Source: Cristatella mucedo
Lineage: Eukaryota; Bryozoa; Phylactolaemata; Cristatellidae
Reading direction: 5' to 3'
Assembly: GCA_009760855.2 (NCBI GenBank)
Contig: WPIO01000060.1
Coordinates: 1,791,501-1,855,500, forward strand
Length of the DNA stretch: 64,000 nt
Positions 1 to 10,439 of the stretch are shown here, piece by piece. How positions within the stretch are numbered: the stretch's first letter is position 1; each line of letters begins with the position of its first letter. The notes below the pieces were generated by a model. That model ran no database searches. It was not told where the DNA came from and saw only the letters and a list, made by a program, of their open reading frames with translations. A program made the position numbers and the translations under genes.

Positions 1-2085
1 GAGGCCACTAATTAAGAACGCTACGCTAGGCCAAGAGGTTAACTTTAGCAGCTTCCGTCCAGTCTCCCTTCTACCGTTCCTATCAAAAACACTAGTTTAA
101 AAACGAGTTTTGGCAAACCAAGCGAACTCTTATATTGAGACCACAAACTTAGCAAGTAAATTACAATCTGGGCTTGGAGCTAAACACTCTGCAGAGTCAG
201 CATTGCTTATGATGCATATCGACCTCTGGAATGCAGACTCGGGTAAAGTCTCGCTGCTTGTTTTGCTTAATCTTCCTGCGTTTGATACAATTGATCACCT
301 CATGCCACTAGAGCGCCACTCATCTTGGCTGGGCATCAATGGCACAGCACGACAATGGTTCAGATAATATCTCAGAGGGAGACTCCATAATATTGATGTA
401 AACGGACGAAGGTCATCCGAGGAACCACTTAAGTACGGGTTACCATGTGGCTCTGTGCTTGACTCGCTTCTTTTTACAGTTTATACTCTCCCACTTGTTG
501 ATGCCTGGCACAATCTGGGCTTTCGCGTCTATGCAGACGACACTCACTTAAAACTTTGCTTTGATCCCTTCCAGTCATCCAGCACGTTCAATTCTCTCAA
601 CTCCCTTGCTGCATGTATTGCTGACATCTGCACGTGGGTGGCAGCGATCTTTCTCAAATTGTATGACGATGCAACCAACTTACTAGTCATGGGAAAATCA
701 AGTGTGACTCGGAAACTGGAAAGCTTAACTCTTAAAATCGGCTCCTCTTCCAGCATTTCTCCTGATAATCTGCTCAAAATTTGTCCCATTCCAAAGTAAT
801 GTAATGTAATGTACCTCCGTTTGTAACTCCACAAAGTCATAAAGATCACGTGGATTTTACGTACGAGAGTTTTGTATAGCGCACTCACAGCTCAAGCGGC
901 TTTCGGTACGCATTCGGTAGCCAACAGACTTCGTCTCACGCAACAGAAAGTGGGAAGCATAGCAGAGTCAGGAGAGCAGTTGAGGTAGTGAGTAGCATGA
1001 AAGTAGCAGCTCAGGACCGCTGAAAAGGATGAGCCATAGTCAGCAGTAGGAGAGTATTTGTCGTTTCGCAAGAAAGTGACCTTGCAATAGATGCAATCAA
1101 AAATAGATGCAATCAGCTCCACAGTCAAGTCTGCCTACTTTCAGCTTTTTAACATCGGTAAAATTCGGGCATGCATAGACAGTGATACTACATCCACATT
1201 GGTCCACGTATTTGTGAAATCCCATCTCGACTTCTGGAACTCATAGCTCGCTGGTATCCGGGCCTGTGCAATCAGGCGCCACAGTTGGTGCGAAAGTAAC
1301 TAGGCCACTGCAGAGGGCTGTGCATATGGCTGCCAGGCTAGTTTGCAAATCCCAGAGGTTTGACCACATGTCACCTTTGCTAAAATCCATCCCGTCTCGA
1401 CTTCTGCGACTCACTGCTTACTGGCATACCAGCATGTGCGATCAGGCGATTGCAGCTGGTGAAAAACTCGGCAGCTAGACTTGTCTGTCGTGAGCGTCGC
1501 AGTTGCCACATTACTCCACTTCTCGCCGACCTGCACTGGCTATCAATCAAGCAACGGATTGACTTCAAGGTTTTGTCGCTCACTTTTAGGTCCCTTCATT
1601 CTATGGCTCCAGCCTATCTCTCAGATATACTACCCCATCAGGCCAAGCATCGTACCTCCCGCTTTTCGGAATCCAACAGTCTAGAAATACCTTGTACAAG
1701 CCTCAAATCCTTTGGAGACCGTGCATTTAGTTCGTATGCTCCCAAAGCCTGGAACTCCCTCCCGACCTGCGTCAGAACATCCTCTGACCTGACCATATTT
1801 AAAAGGAACTTAAAAACACACCTATTTAGGAAAGCATTTAGTGGATCCCTCTGATTCGTCCTTGATGTGCTTATGCGTGCTGACACTGTGCATGCTGCCA
1901 CTAACCACATTTGCATGCTGACCCTGTGCATGTCACACCTAACCATATTATTCCTTTTGCTTGTTTTTCAAGCATGATTTTACTTGCCATTTAATTGCAT
2001 TTCCCATTGCAGCAAATGTAAAGCGCCTAGAAAGAGATTAAGTTATCTGAGGGCGCTTTATCAAGTGCATTATTATTATTATTAA
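1..2085 (+). mobile_element. L2/CR1-like LINE, family A, decayed copy (RT to 3' end)
   Basis: Conceptual translation gives reverse-transcriptase blocks in order: a PVSLLP-type block near 50-75, FDTIDHL near 280-300, YADDTHLKL (catalytic box) at about 528-552, and a C-terminal block with [19 protein letters not shown] around 1707-1760 ending THLFRKAFSGSL. Stops and frameshifts occur (for example after 366), so it is dead. The 3' end has an AAAGCGCC / GGGCGCTTT stem followed by an ATT tail at about 2069-2085. A family-B LINE fragment interrupts it at 781-1107, and a short family-B-like patch sits at about 1283-1385. The left edge runs off the window. L2/CR1 assignment rests on the motif set and the microsatellite-type tail. 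Confidence 0.85.
781..1107 (-). mobile_element. L2/CR1-like LINE family B, 3' fragment nested in family A copy
   Basis: Read on the minus strand this matches the 3' end of the family-B copies at 14380-14665 and 49190-49500. The shared peptide has YSPTADYGSSFSAVLSCYF, and the shared 3' end has TGGAGTTACA followed by (TTACA)n, seen here as taatgtaatgtaatg at about 797-811. Family-A sequence resumes at about 1108 exactly where it was interrupted, which makes this a nested 5'-truncated insertion. Confidence 0.75.
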
Positions 2086-2592
2086 AAGAGCTAGGATGGC
2101 TGCCGATTGATCAACGGATACAAAGCAACGTTCTTACGCTGACCCACAAGGCCCACCACGACTTGGCTCCTTAGTACTAAATGAACTGCTGCACCAGTTT
2201 CAGCCTCCTCGTGCCACCAGGTCCGGTCTGGACAATAAATTAGCTGTTATATTCCTCCGCTTAAAGACCTTTGGCAACTGAAGCTTCAGCTCTGCAGGTC
2301 CTAGACTGTGGAAATCGCCTCCACAATCCTTACGCAACGACAGCTACTCTCCTGCTACCGACTATGGCTCATCCTTTTCAGCGGTCCTGAGCTGCTACTT
2401 CCATGCTACTCACTACCTCAACTGCTCTCCTGACTCTGCTATGCTTCCCACTTTCTCTTTGTTGCGTGAGACGAAGTCTGTTGGCTACCGAATGAGTCCC
2501 GAAAGCCGCTTAGGATGTGAGTGCACTAAAGAAAACTTGCCTTCGTAACACCCGAATAGTACTTATGGCTTTGTGGAGTTACAGACAGACAT
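2086..2592 (+). mobile_element. LINE family B, 3' fragment
   Basis: Starts directly after the ATT tail of the preceding family-A copy with the family-B block encoding ELGWLPIDQR-like sequence. It continues through the SFSSAGPRLW-like and YSPATDYGSSFSAVLS segments and ends at the GGAGTTACAGACAGA 3' end. Several stops are present. It matches 14150-14645. Confidence 0.75.
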
Positions 2593-3192
2593 GCAAAGCT
2601 CTGAAGCTAGGCTAGTCTGTCGTGAGCATCGAAGTTGCCATAGCATACCACTTCTCACGACCTGCACCGTCTCCCGATTGTATCGAATTCAAGTTTCTGT
2701 CGCTTACTTTTAGGTCCCTCCCTTTATTGGCTCCAGCCTACCTGTCAGAAGTACTTACCCACCAAGCCAAACATCGTACAACCCGCTTTTATAATTTAAA
2801 TAATTTAGCTGTACCTTGTGGGACCTCAAATTCTTTGGAGAGTGTGCCTTTAGTTCGTAAGCTACCAAGCCTGGAGCTCACCCTGACCGACGTCACAAAG
2901 CTCCCTGACACGATGACATTTAAAAAGAATGTTCACCTGTTTGTCGGAGCATTTAGTGGGTCCCCGTGATATGTCATGCGTGTTCTTATTCGTGCAGATA
3001 CTGTGCCTGCTGCTACTAACCATATTTACATGTTGAACCTGTGCACGTCACAGCTAATAATGCTATTATTGATGGTATTGTGAATTTTACTACTAATTAT
3101 TTGGTCATGCTTTCTTTACAGCATCTATACATTGCCTAGAAAGAGATTCGGTTCTCTGAGAGGGCAACACAAATGCATAATAATTATTATTT
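2593..3192 (+). mobile_element. LINE family A, 3' fragment
   Basis: Contains the family-A block APAYLSEVLTHQAKHRTTRF and the C-terminal KKNVHLFVGAFSGSP, then a degenerate CCTAGAAAGAGATT 3' hairpin and an ATT-rich tail. It is more diverged than the copy at 1-2085. Confidence 0.7.
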
Positions 3193-3528
3193 TGATTATC
3201 AGCGTCGTGGAAATAGTGTCTGATTGGCAAGACCAAATAAAAAGTTGAGCAGCTACATCTCTAAGCTTCAGAGTGCAGACAGAGGTCTAGCTTTCGAAAT
3301 TGACAAGATGGGTGTCAAAGTGAGCAATTTTTAAAATGGTGTCCACACTGCGTCGCCGAACACGCAGCTTAGTTGGGAGTTTTAGTGAATCTAGAAGTGT
3401 CTCGTCATTACCGATGCACGAGTAGCACTGTAGAGTAGCAAGTATGCCGTGAGCAGCGGCAGAGCTAGGATTTTCATCTAGGGGCGAGACCTGTAACATT
3501 TTTTATGTAGGGCCCAGACCCGCTAGAT

Positions 3529-3610
<82 letters not shown>

Positions 3611-3830
3611 TTTCACATTGTGCTAGACCATCAAGAAACGAAAGATTATAGCGCAAAATCAGAGTGCTTATTCTACGCGAACTTGGTGGTTGCAATCGAT
3701 TGAAATTACTACATTTCTTCGTTGGCGACCTTCAGGGGGCGTAGCAATAGGGGCAGGCCAGGTCGCTACCGCCTGCAAGGGAGGGGGAAGTGCAACAAGC
3801 TCCTGACTTCGACGTAAAGTGCTAACTTGA
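3193..3830. other. No gene seen; spacer with (CA)n
   Basis: No convincing coding signal or known repeat was recognised apart from the dinucleotide tract at 3532-3609. Confidence 0.5.
3532..3609. repeat. (CA)n microsatellite
   Basis: About 39 uninterrupted AC units read directly from the sequence. Confidence 0.98.
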
Positions 3831-6146
3831 CATGTGAGTAGCCCAACTAACGAATTTTTCAAGATATGAGCCGTCTCTCGGATGATTTTTCGCATCGTGT
3901 TGAGAGCTAAAACTCAAGATGCGAGCCAGATTCGGATATCCCACCGCTAGTTGGTGAAGCGAACGCCACAGCGAACGCTGCAACATCCGCTCGGCATCCT
4001 GCGGCTCGCAGCTCGGTCACTTTAAGCGGTTACCTCGCAGTGGAAGCATCAGTGCTGTGCTCGCATTTGAGCTTGCGGTTATTTTGAAAAACCTTTTCTG
4101 CAGCGATGAATCCGCAGAAAATGAGTTCGGATGACAGTGCTGAGAAGCGGATGGTATGCATGAAATTAGAGAAATAAATTATCAAAAAACATGACCACGA
4201 TGTACTCGACTTGGCGAAGCAGTACTAGCGTAGCACTTCCACGATCTGCACCATGCACTGAAGCAGGAGGAGTCAATAAAAGCTATTACGCCAGCCAAGG
4301 GCGTTACAATAATTTCTCAACAGCAAACGTCTACCAATGAAATTACGGAGAAGCTAGATATGGAGTGGTTGAGAGAAACGCAGCTCTCAGGAGATACCGT
4401 GACGGAGGCTATAACCTGGGAGAAGGCACGAACTATTTACGCTGATTTGTTGCAGCAGACCCCTGACACTGCAACGGACGAGGCGTCGGGCGAGCAGTTT
4501 AAAGCCAGTCGGGGCTGGTTCGAGAACTTTTAAAAAAAGGACCGGCATTCACTCCGCTATCAAGCATGGCAAGGCAGCGAGCGAGAATGTAAAGGCACGT
4601 GAGGATTACCTCAAAATATTTACAGGAATTGCAGCAGCAGAAGATACATGCCCAAGACAGTCTTCAAATGTGACGAGACAGGAGTCTTCTGGAAGGAGAT
4701 GCCAAGAATTACTTATACAACTGTCGAGGAGAAGAGGATTCCAGGCCACAATACCGGGAAGGACAGGCCTCACCCTCGCACTGTGCGCCAATGCGAGCGG
4801 CGACTTCAAGATTAAGCCGCTGCTCGTTTATCATTCGGAAAACCCTAGAGCTTTTAAGTCAAATAAGATTCTGAAAGATAAACGGCAGGTCATGTGGGGA
4901 GCAAACCCGACGGCGTGGGCCGCCGTGCAGTTCTTTGTGGTGACTTTGGTCTTTAGTCCTGACGGTAAGAAATATCTCCAGGAAACCTACCCCTGCAAGC
5001 CCTCCTCGTCCTGGACCTGCTCATCCGTCTAACCTCGAAGATGACATTCTCGAAGGGTTTAAATTTATAAAAGTTTCTCTACTTCCACCCATCACAAACC
5101 ATATCCTGCAGCCGGTGAATCATCAGGTGATTTCTAAATTCAAGAAGCTCTTCACTAAGCACCTGTTCAGCCACTGCTTTGAGGTGTCGGAGAACACAAA
5201 CCTCATCCTTCGATAATTACGGAAGGACCACTACAACATTGTGATATGCCTCTACTTACGTGGCCTGGCAGAGAGTTATAAAGAGGACCTTGACCTCTGC
5301 ACGGAAGAAGCTGTGGCCTGAGGTTTTATCTGAAGCGAACTTTAAAAGGCTCAAAACCGAAGCGGAAGTGGTGCAGGAAACCAGGACTTGCCTAGGGGGG
5401 GGGGGAAGACACTGTCTACCCCCTAGGCAAGTCTATGGACCCGGACTTGGATGACTGTGACATCAACGAGAGCTCATCGAGAAGCGAGATCCGAGGAACG
5501 GACCTCTAGGAGGAGGAACTAAAGGAGCTGCAGCCGCAGCAGCAGCATGGGGAGGTTTTGCAGGGAACAGGTGATGCGGAGGAGATTATCTCAACAAGTG
5601 AGACCAAAGAAGTTGTGAGAATGTGGCAGACATTTCAGAGTTTATTCGAAAGAAGCACCTAGAAAAAGTGGCAGCTGCGCGTGTGACGGAGCTATTCAAT
5701 GACTCTTTCTTAACTCATTTCAGCAAAAACTCTGAATTGGAGAAGGAAACAAACCGCAAGACAGATTTTTATCGAAAAGCCTGTAGATGAAAGTGAGGGA
5801 AGCGTGGCGAAAAGAGCAAATAAGATTCATTAATTCATTTAGCTTTTCTGCTCTAACTTCATCGGCGTCTTCAAGTGGTCTGATCTCGAAGGTAAACGCT
5901 GCTATATATTATACATAATAAAACCAGTCTATTACCGTGCATGCTATCACGTTGTGTTTTTATACAATATTCGTATTTATAAGTTCATTTTCTAATTGAA
6001 AAAATTGTGGTATTTTGTATGGGTCCAGAACGGATTAATAGCATTTAAGTTAATTTTAATGGAGAAAATTTGTTTGACATGCGAGTAGTTATAGAGTCAG
6101 AGCTCCGTCACGGAACGCATTAAATTCGTAAGTCAAGACACCACTG
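3831..6146 (+). mobile_element. Tigger/pogo (Tc1-mariner superfamily) DNA transposon relic
   Basis: The right end reads, on the minus strand, CAGTGGTGTCTTGACTTACG, ending at 6146 and followed by TA. That is the terminal-repeat form and target dinucleotide typical of Tigger1-type pogo elements. The interior encodes a decayed DDE transposase (see the pseudogene). The left terminal repeat is not clearly preserved. A subterminal sequence resembling Tigger 5' regions (gcgagccagat-like, 3920s) suggests the element starts near 3800-3840. The left boundary is inferred. Confidence 0.75.
4105..5800 (+). pseudogene. Tigger1-like DDE transposase pseudogene
   Basis: Reading across frames recovers an N-terminal start MNPQKMSSDD near 4105, helix-turn-helix remnants, and SRGWFENF at about 4508-4530. 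The first catalytic-core aspartate lies in KCDETGVFWKEMP (about 4666-4704), followed by LALCANASGDFKIKPLL and YHSENPRAFK (about 4770-4860). Further on are LLPP...LQPVNHQVISKFKKL (about 5081-5152), HLFSHCFEVSENTNLILR (about 5164-5215) and KKLWPE. These match the TIGD1/Tigger1 transposase pattern. Many in-frame stops and frameshifts, plus a poly-G run at 5395-5405, make it non-functional. Confidence 0.8.
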
Positions 6147-6163
6147 TATCTGGTTTATGACAA

Positions 6164-6165
<2 letters not shown>

Positions 6166-6236
<71 letters not shown>
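6166..6236. repeat. (TA)n(GA)n compound microsatellite
   Basis: About 18 TA units run directly into about 17 GA units, immediately outside the Tigger right end. Confidence 0.95.
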
Positions 6237-6240
<4 letters not shown>

Positions 6241-6940
6241 CAAGACAGTCTGACGAATCGGCATGAGTCTTAAAAAGAACGGCATCGTGACAAGATTTCA
6301 AGAATTTCTTCATAACGATGCTTTTCAAGTCGCATCGCTGGACAGGGTCAACGGTGACTCACATACGCGGAGGCCGAGCTCAATAGGCAAACGAGATGCT
6401 TCGAGCGGGCGCAGAAAGCGGTGCAACTGGTGATGGCATCCATTGCGATCGCGTGAGGTCCCGACGACGGCCGCCAGCCTGACCGAGTCACCCGACAGAC
6501 GTGCCGAACTGAGTGAGCCTCGACTCGCCGAGGAGTCAAGGATAAAAGACTACAGCCGACGTCACCTGACGCCGATGCGACGCGACTGTAAACTCTTCAG
6601 CAGGCCACCTTCAGGGGGCTTATAGCGCAGGACGCTAGGAGGCGACGACGGGGAGCTCGGCGTGACGTCGTCAGCTAACTCGGTGCCGAGCCGACGCACC
6701 ATCGTGCGAAGAATTCGACTCGCGGCAGCGCAGGCGCGGCTGACGCGAGACGGGGAAAAGCGGCGCGCGCGCCAGCCGCGAGAAAGAGGCGCCCGACGAC
6801 GAGCGCGCGCAGCCGCCCGCTCGACGGCGGAGCTCGAGCGGAAGACGAAGCGCTTTCGGCGGCGACGCTTTGCTGCGTGCATGCGCGCGCTCGAGTGCCC
6901 GCCGCGGCGGCAGCGGCCGCATGCGGCGCATGGGCGGCAG
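6237..6940. other. GC-rich region downstream of the ankyrin gene; no gene assigned
   Basis: CpG-rich, especially 6640-6940. Open frames exist on the minus strand but none shows a recognisable domain. It may be 3' UTR of the minus-strand ankyrin gene, or hold a further exon if the splice-donor-like GAGAG|GTAGCT at the end of its third exon is used. Confidence 0.3.
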
Positions 6941-7103
6941 CTACCTCTCGCACGCCCTCGCGCCGTGCCGCCTCGCCGTGGCGAGCGGCGTTTCTCCCGC
7001 CCAGTTGCTCGCCGCCGCGTCCGCTCCAGCCGCCAGCAGCAGGCTCACGGCGGCCAGCTGGTCCTGGCAGCAGGCGGCGTGCAGCAGCGTGTTTCCGTGT
7101 CGG
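6941..7103 (-). CDS. ANKUB1-like gene, exon 3 (ankyrin repeat)
   Basis: Acceptor CTCGGCTGCAG|C. Encodes RHGNTLLHAACCQDQLAAV and GADAAASNWAGETPLATARR, a textbook ankyrin repeat with the TPLH-like and GAD turn motifs, then HGARACER and TAG. Confidence 0.65.
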
Positions 7104-8523
7104 CTGCAGCCGAGAGGCGTGCTCCCTGAAGCGGAAAGCCAGCGCCGCCTGCGTCCGCTCGGCGGCTTTTGCGTCGGGCCCGAACTCCGCCGGGCGCGAC
7201 GGCCAGGCGAGTGCGAGGAAAAAAGGCGCGGCCGCTCGAGAAAGCGGCCACCGGAGATCTCGGGGGATGGAGGTGTGCAGTCGGCGGAGGGGGGGGGCTG
7301 TAGCCGGGAATGCGCAGCAGCCGTCGAATTCAATCGCGCGCGCACCTTAGATGTGGCGCTCGGCGCTGGCGATGCCGTAGGCACGCCGCCTGGCCGCACA
7401 AACCACAGCGCGCTGCCAGCAGTGGCCCGCCGCCGCCGGTGGCTGCGACCCTTGGCAGAGCTAAAAGCAGAGCGCTCTCTCCGCGACCGCCTGCAGGAGC
7501 TTTTAACGGTTTCCGCAGGCGCTTTTCTATGGACTTCGACGAACGCTCCAATGGTGCGCATTGGGCCGAGCTCGCCAGCGCTTCCTTTTCCGATGGACGC
7601 CACTCGAAACAAGCGCCGCGCGGCGGCGGCGGCGCCGCCGCCGCAGGCCAGCGCCCGGCAAATGGCTGCGTCCGGCAGCCGACTTGCCGGGCGCGGTAGA
7701 GTCGCTTCCGCCGCCGGGTGCCCCCTATCCACCCGCCCCTCGTTTGCAGAGGTCAGGCGCGCTGGCCGCGCTCGCTCTCTGCCGCGCGGCGACTTCCGGA
7801 GCCCGAGCTCCTTGGCGCGCGCAGAGAGCGAGCGGTGCTGCCGCGGACGCGCGAGCGCCGACGACGGCTGCTGCTGCTGCCGACGCGTCGTCCGCAGCAG
7901 TCGTCTTTGGCCTCACCTTTGCTGAAGGCGGCCTCTAGCGTTTCGACGTCGCCGTGGTGACAGGCGATGAACAAGTCAGGGAACAGCGTCGCAGGTGCGC
8001 TGTCGTCGCTCCGCCGCTCAGCAGCGCCGACGCAGCCGGACGTCGCGTCGGCGCGCGCGAGAGCCGACGCGACGTCCGCCGCGCGGAGGTCGATGCGCAC
8101 GAATTTGGTCCGCTGCGGCGCGGAGGACGCAGCGGCGACGGACGGCGAGCGTCCGTCGCCGCTGCGCCCTCCGCCGTCCAGAGAATAGAGGCCACAGCTG
8201 GCTATCGTGAACGCGTCGCCCAAGATGCCGGTGGCCAGCTCGATGTGTCCGCTCAGGTCGGTCTCGAGCACATCCGCCGGAAGGTGCCTGATGCTGCGCA
8301 CGCCCCGGCCGGGCACGCTGACGAACACGACGCAACGGTCCACCGAACCCGCGGGCGGCATGCTCGGCGGCAGTGGTGGCGGCGGCTCGCGCGGCCGCGA
8401 CGGAGTGAAAAGCGGCGAGTCAAACGACTCGACCGGAGACGCGTTTCCGACACTATTGTCGCTCGCCGGGTGATTAGTTATCGTGTCAAGTCTATCGAGC
8501 GAAGCGGAGGAATTAGCGCTCAT
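6941..8523 (-). CDS. Ankyrin-repeat protein with divergent ubiquitin-like segment, ANKUB1-like (3 exons)
   Basis: Three exons join with matching phases: 8523-7917 (phase 1 out), 7490-7346 (phase 2 out) and 7103-6941 (TAG stop). They encode 304 residues. Residues 1-60 are Ser/Pro-rich and probably disordered. About 62-150 contain a beta-rich stretch (RCVVFVSVPGRG ... TKFVRIDLR) that I read as a degenerate ubiquitin-like fold. About 180-203 (DLFIACHHGDVETLEAAFSKG) begins the ankyrin array. About 252-300 contains a canonical repeat, GNTLLHAACCQDQLAAVSLL then LAAGADAAASNWAGETPLA. This UBL-then-ankyrin order is that of ANKUB1. The ortholog call is inference from remembered family architecture. The repeat array is short, so the gene may continue beyond 6941. 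The function of ANKUB1 is not established. Confidence 0.6.
7346..7490 (-). CDS. ANKUB1-like gene, exon 2
   Basis: Acceptor CTCCTGCAG|GCGG and donor CTAAG|GTGCGC. The 145 bp are read as GGRGESALLLALPRVAATG... and bridge the two ankyrin parts. It was chosen because it is the exon that makes the phase-1 exit of exon 1 and the phase-2 entry of exon 3 compatible. Confidence 0.5.
7917..8523 (-). CDS. ANKUB1-like gene, exon 1
   Basis: Starts at an ATG in context TTCAATGAG and ends AAAG|GTGAGG (donor). Encodes the low-complexity N-terminus, the ubiquitin-like stretch and the first ankyrin helix pair. Ends in phase 1. Confidence 0.6.
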
Positions 8524-8680
8524 TGAAGTAGCGCCACCTCACACAGGAACGCAATCGTTCATTGTTGCGAGACAATGGACCCCGAAACTTGCGAGCGCGC
8601 GAGCGCGCGCCTGCAGACGAAGCGCTACATCCTGGGGTTCGGCGGAGTAATGGGGCGCGGTGCAGGGTGCCGCCGCCGCC

Positions 8681-8732
8681 GCCGAGGGAGGAGCGCAGCG
8701 CCGGCCGCGCGGCGCTGCGCTCCTCCCTCGGC
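8681..8732. repeat. 22-bp perfect inverted repeat (hairpin), 8-bp loop
   Basis: The left arm 8681-8702 and right arm 8711-8732 are exact reverse complements, with spacer ggccgcgc. It lies about 160 bp upstream of the ankyrin gene start. Confidence 0.95.
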
Positions 8733-8739
8733 CAATCGC

Positions 8740-10439
8740 CGCCGTTGCCTCGGAGCGAGCCGCCAAAGGCGCCGACCGTGGAGGAGCCGGAGCGACGGTG
8801 GAGGAGTACGATCGCTGCTGCTGCAGTGATCCGTCGCTGCCGGATGATAGCCGACGACAGCTGCGAGGCGGTGCACGAGGCTATGATGTGAACTGATGTC
8901 AGAGAACGTGACGAGACGTCGAGGGCGCCGAGGTCGTCGTCGTCGGGCTGCTCGAGATGGAGCGCTGCTTTTCCTATAATCGAGCGCGACCGCGAGCAGT
9001 GGTTTTCGGCACAGCGACGTAGCTCGAGCGAACGACAAGGTGGACCGCTGGCGAATCACTTTGAAAAACCTCTTGCCTCGTTTACGGCGGAACTGGGTAG
9101 CGGCGACCCCAGCAGCCCAGCCCTCTGCCACCCCCCTGCGCAGCCCAGCCCCCTGCCCCGCCCAGCTCAACCGTCCGTTCTACCGTTAAATCCTGCGTTT
9201 ACGGCTTGGAAGTTAAAGGCTCTGACTATGTGTTGGCGTATCCTTTAAATGCCGGAGATCGTCGGCTACTGGTCGTCGCCCGCTGGAGTTTGTTTCCGGA
9301 ACGTCGGCACTCGGTTCAGACGCTCCGACGGCACTTATTCGATTCAATTGGAATACGCGGCAACGCGAAGAGGCGAGGGAGGCTACTTCGCCGGCTGCGA
9401 CGTCTGCTAGGCGCTGTCCAGGCAGGCCGTTACTATGTGCATCGAAGAGACTGGCGCTGGATTGCCATGCTGGATTGCTAAGATTGCCAAGGAGGATTGC
9501 CAAGTCATCGCCGAGCATCTTGCCAATCGCCAGAAACATTCTGGTGCAATGGATTAGGTTCTATTTCGGTGAGAGATTTCGGAGCATTAGTCTCAGCGAT
9601 CATTCATCGAACATTTAAAGTATGGGCAACTCCAGCGATCTGTTAGCTGTCCACTTTTTTTTGAAACAATTACGCTCTCGCTCACGCCTACGCAATCGCC
9701 AAACGCAATCTAAATTTTCTTGTCAATGTGGGTGGTGGCACACAACTCTTCCTACGCTCCGATCCATCCTTGCTTCGAGCGCTCTCACACTCTCAAGCAG
9801 CTGACGCAATAGCTTTTACCGCAGACATTTGCACACGGACGACAGCAAACTACCTCGAGTAATGACGATAAAACGAGGCAAATCCTTATTGCGGAACCAG
9901 GCTCGCGTGGCAGAGTCAACTGCTGTTACCTCTCGAAACCAATTAATATGCAAGCGGGTTGACATTTTTGAGCAAATATTTTTGTTTCCATAGTAGGTTC
10001 TCGAAAGTAGCTTCGACCTGGTTGGTGCTGTCAAGTTTCCACTACCTTCACCATGCCGTTGCCCACTACCATAAAGATGAAAAACGGTCGACTGTCGGTA
10101 CACCGTTGACAGTAGCACGAAGAACATCCCATCTTCCTCACCAAGCTGAAGCGCTTGGGTTGCTAACTTATTTTCTCTCCTCAAGGATATAGAATTTTTC
10201 AAATGTTTCATGTAAGTTTTCCATGCAGCACCTCGATGTCTACATTCAAGGAGGTCACCAGTGACCTCCTCCTCCTAAAGTTCATATTCCAATCGAAGAA
10301 GACAACAAGTCCTCTGGGCCCCTTTTCCTTTTTTTTCCACCTGGGCCATTATTCCCACTGTCCTGCCTCTACGAAGAGTTGATCTGCCGCTGCTGCGCAT
10401 AACTAACATCATAAACGTCTTCAGCCTCAGGTAATTTCC
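8740..10439. other. Promoter-proximal CpG-rich DNA then unassigned spacer
   Basis: 8740-9180 is GC- and CpG-rich and probably contains the promoter and 5' UTR of the minus-strand ankyrin gene. 9180-9540 has modest open frames on both strands with no recognisable domain and a local GATTGCCAAG-type direct repeat at about 9464-9535. Nothing was identified in 9540-10439. Confidence 0.35.

Noticed and set aside
3532-3609. CRISPR array or satellite array
   Set aside because: Simple dinucleotide repeats only. No spaced repeat units of any kind were found in the window.
6870-7925. Plus-strand frame of about 350 codons in the ankyrin gene region
   Set aside because: An Arg/Ala/Ser-rich antisense shadow produced by CpG-rich DNA; the minus strand has an ankyrin repeat and phase-consistent exons.
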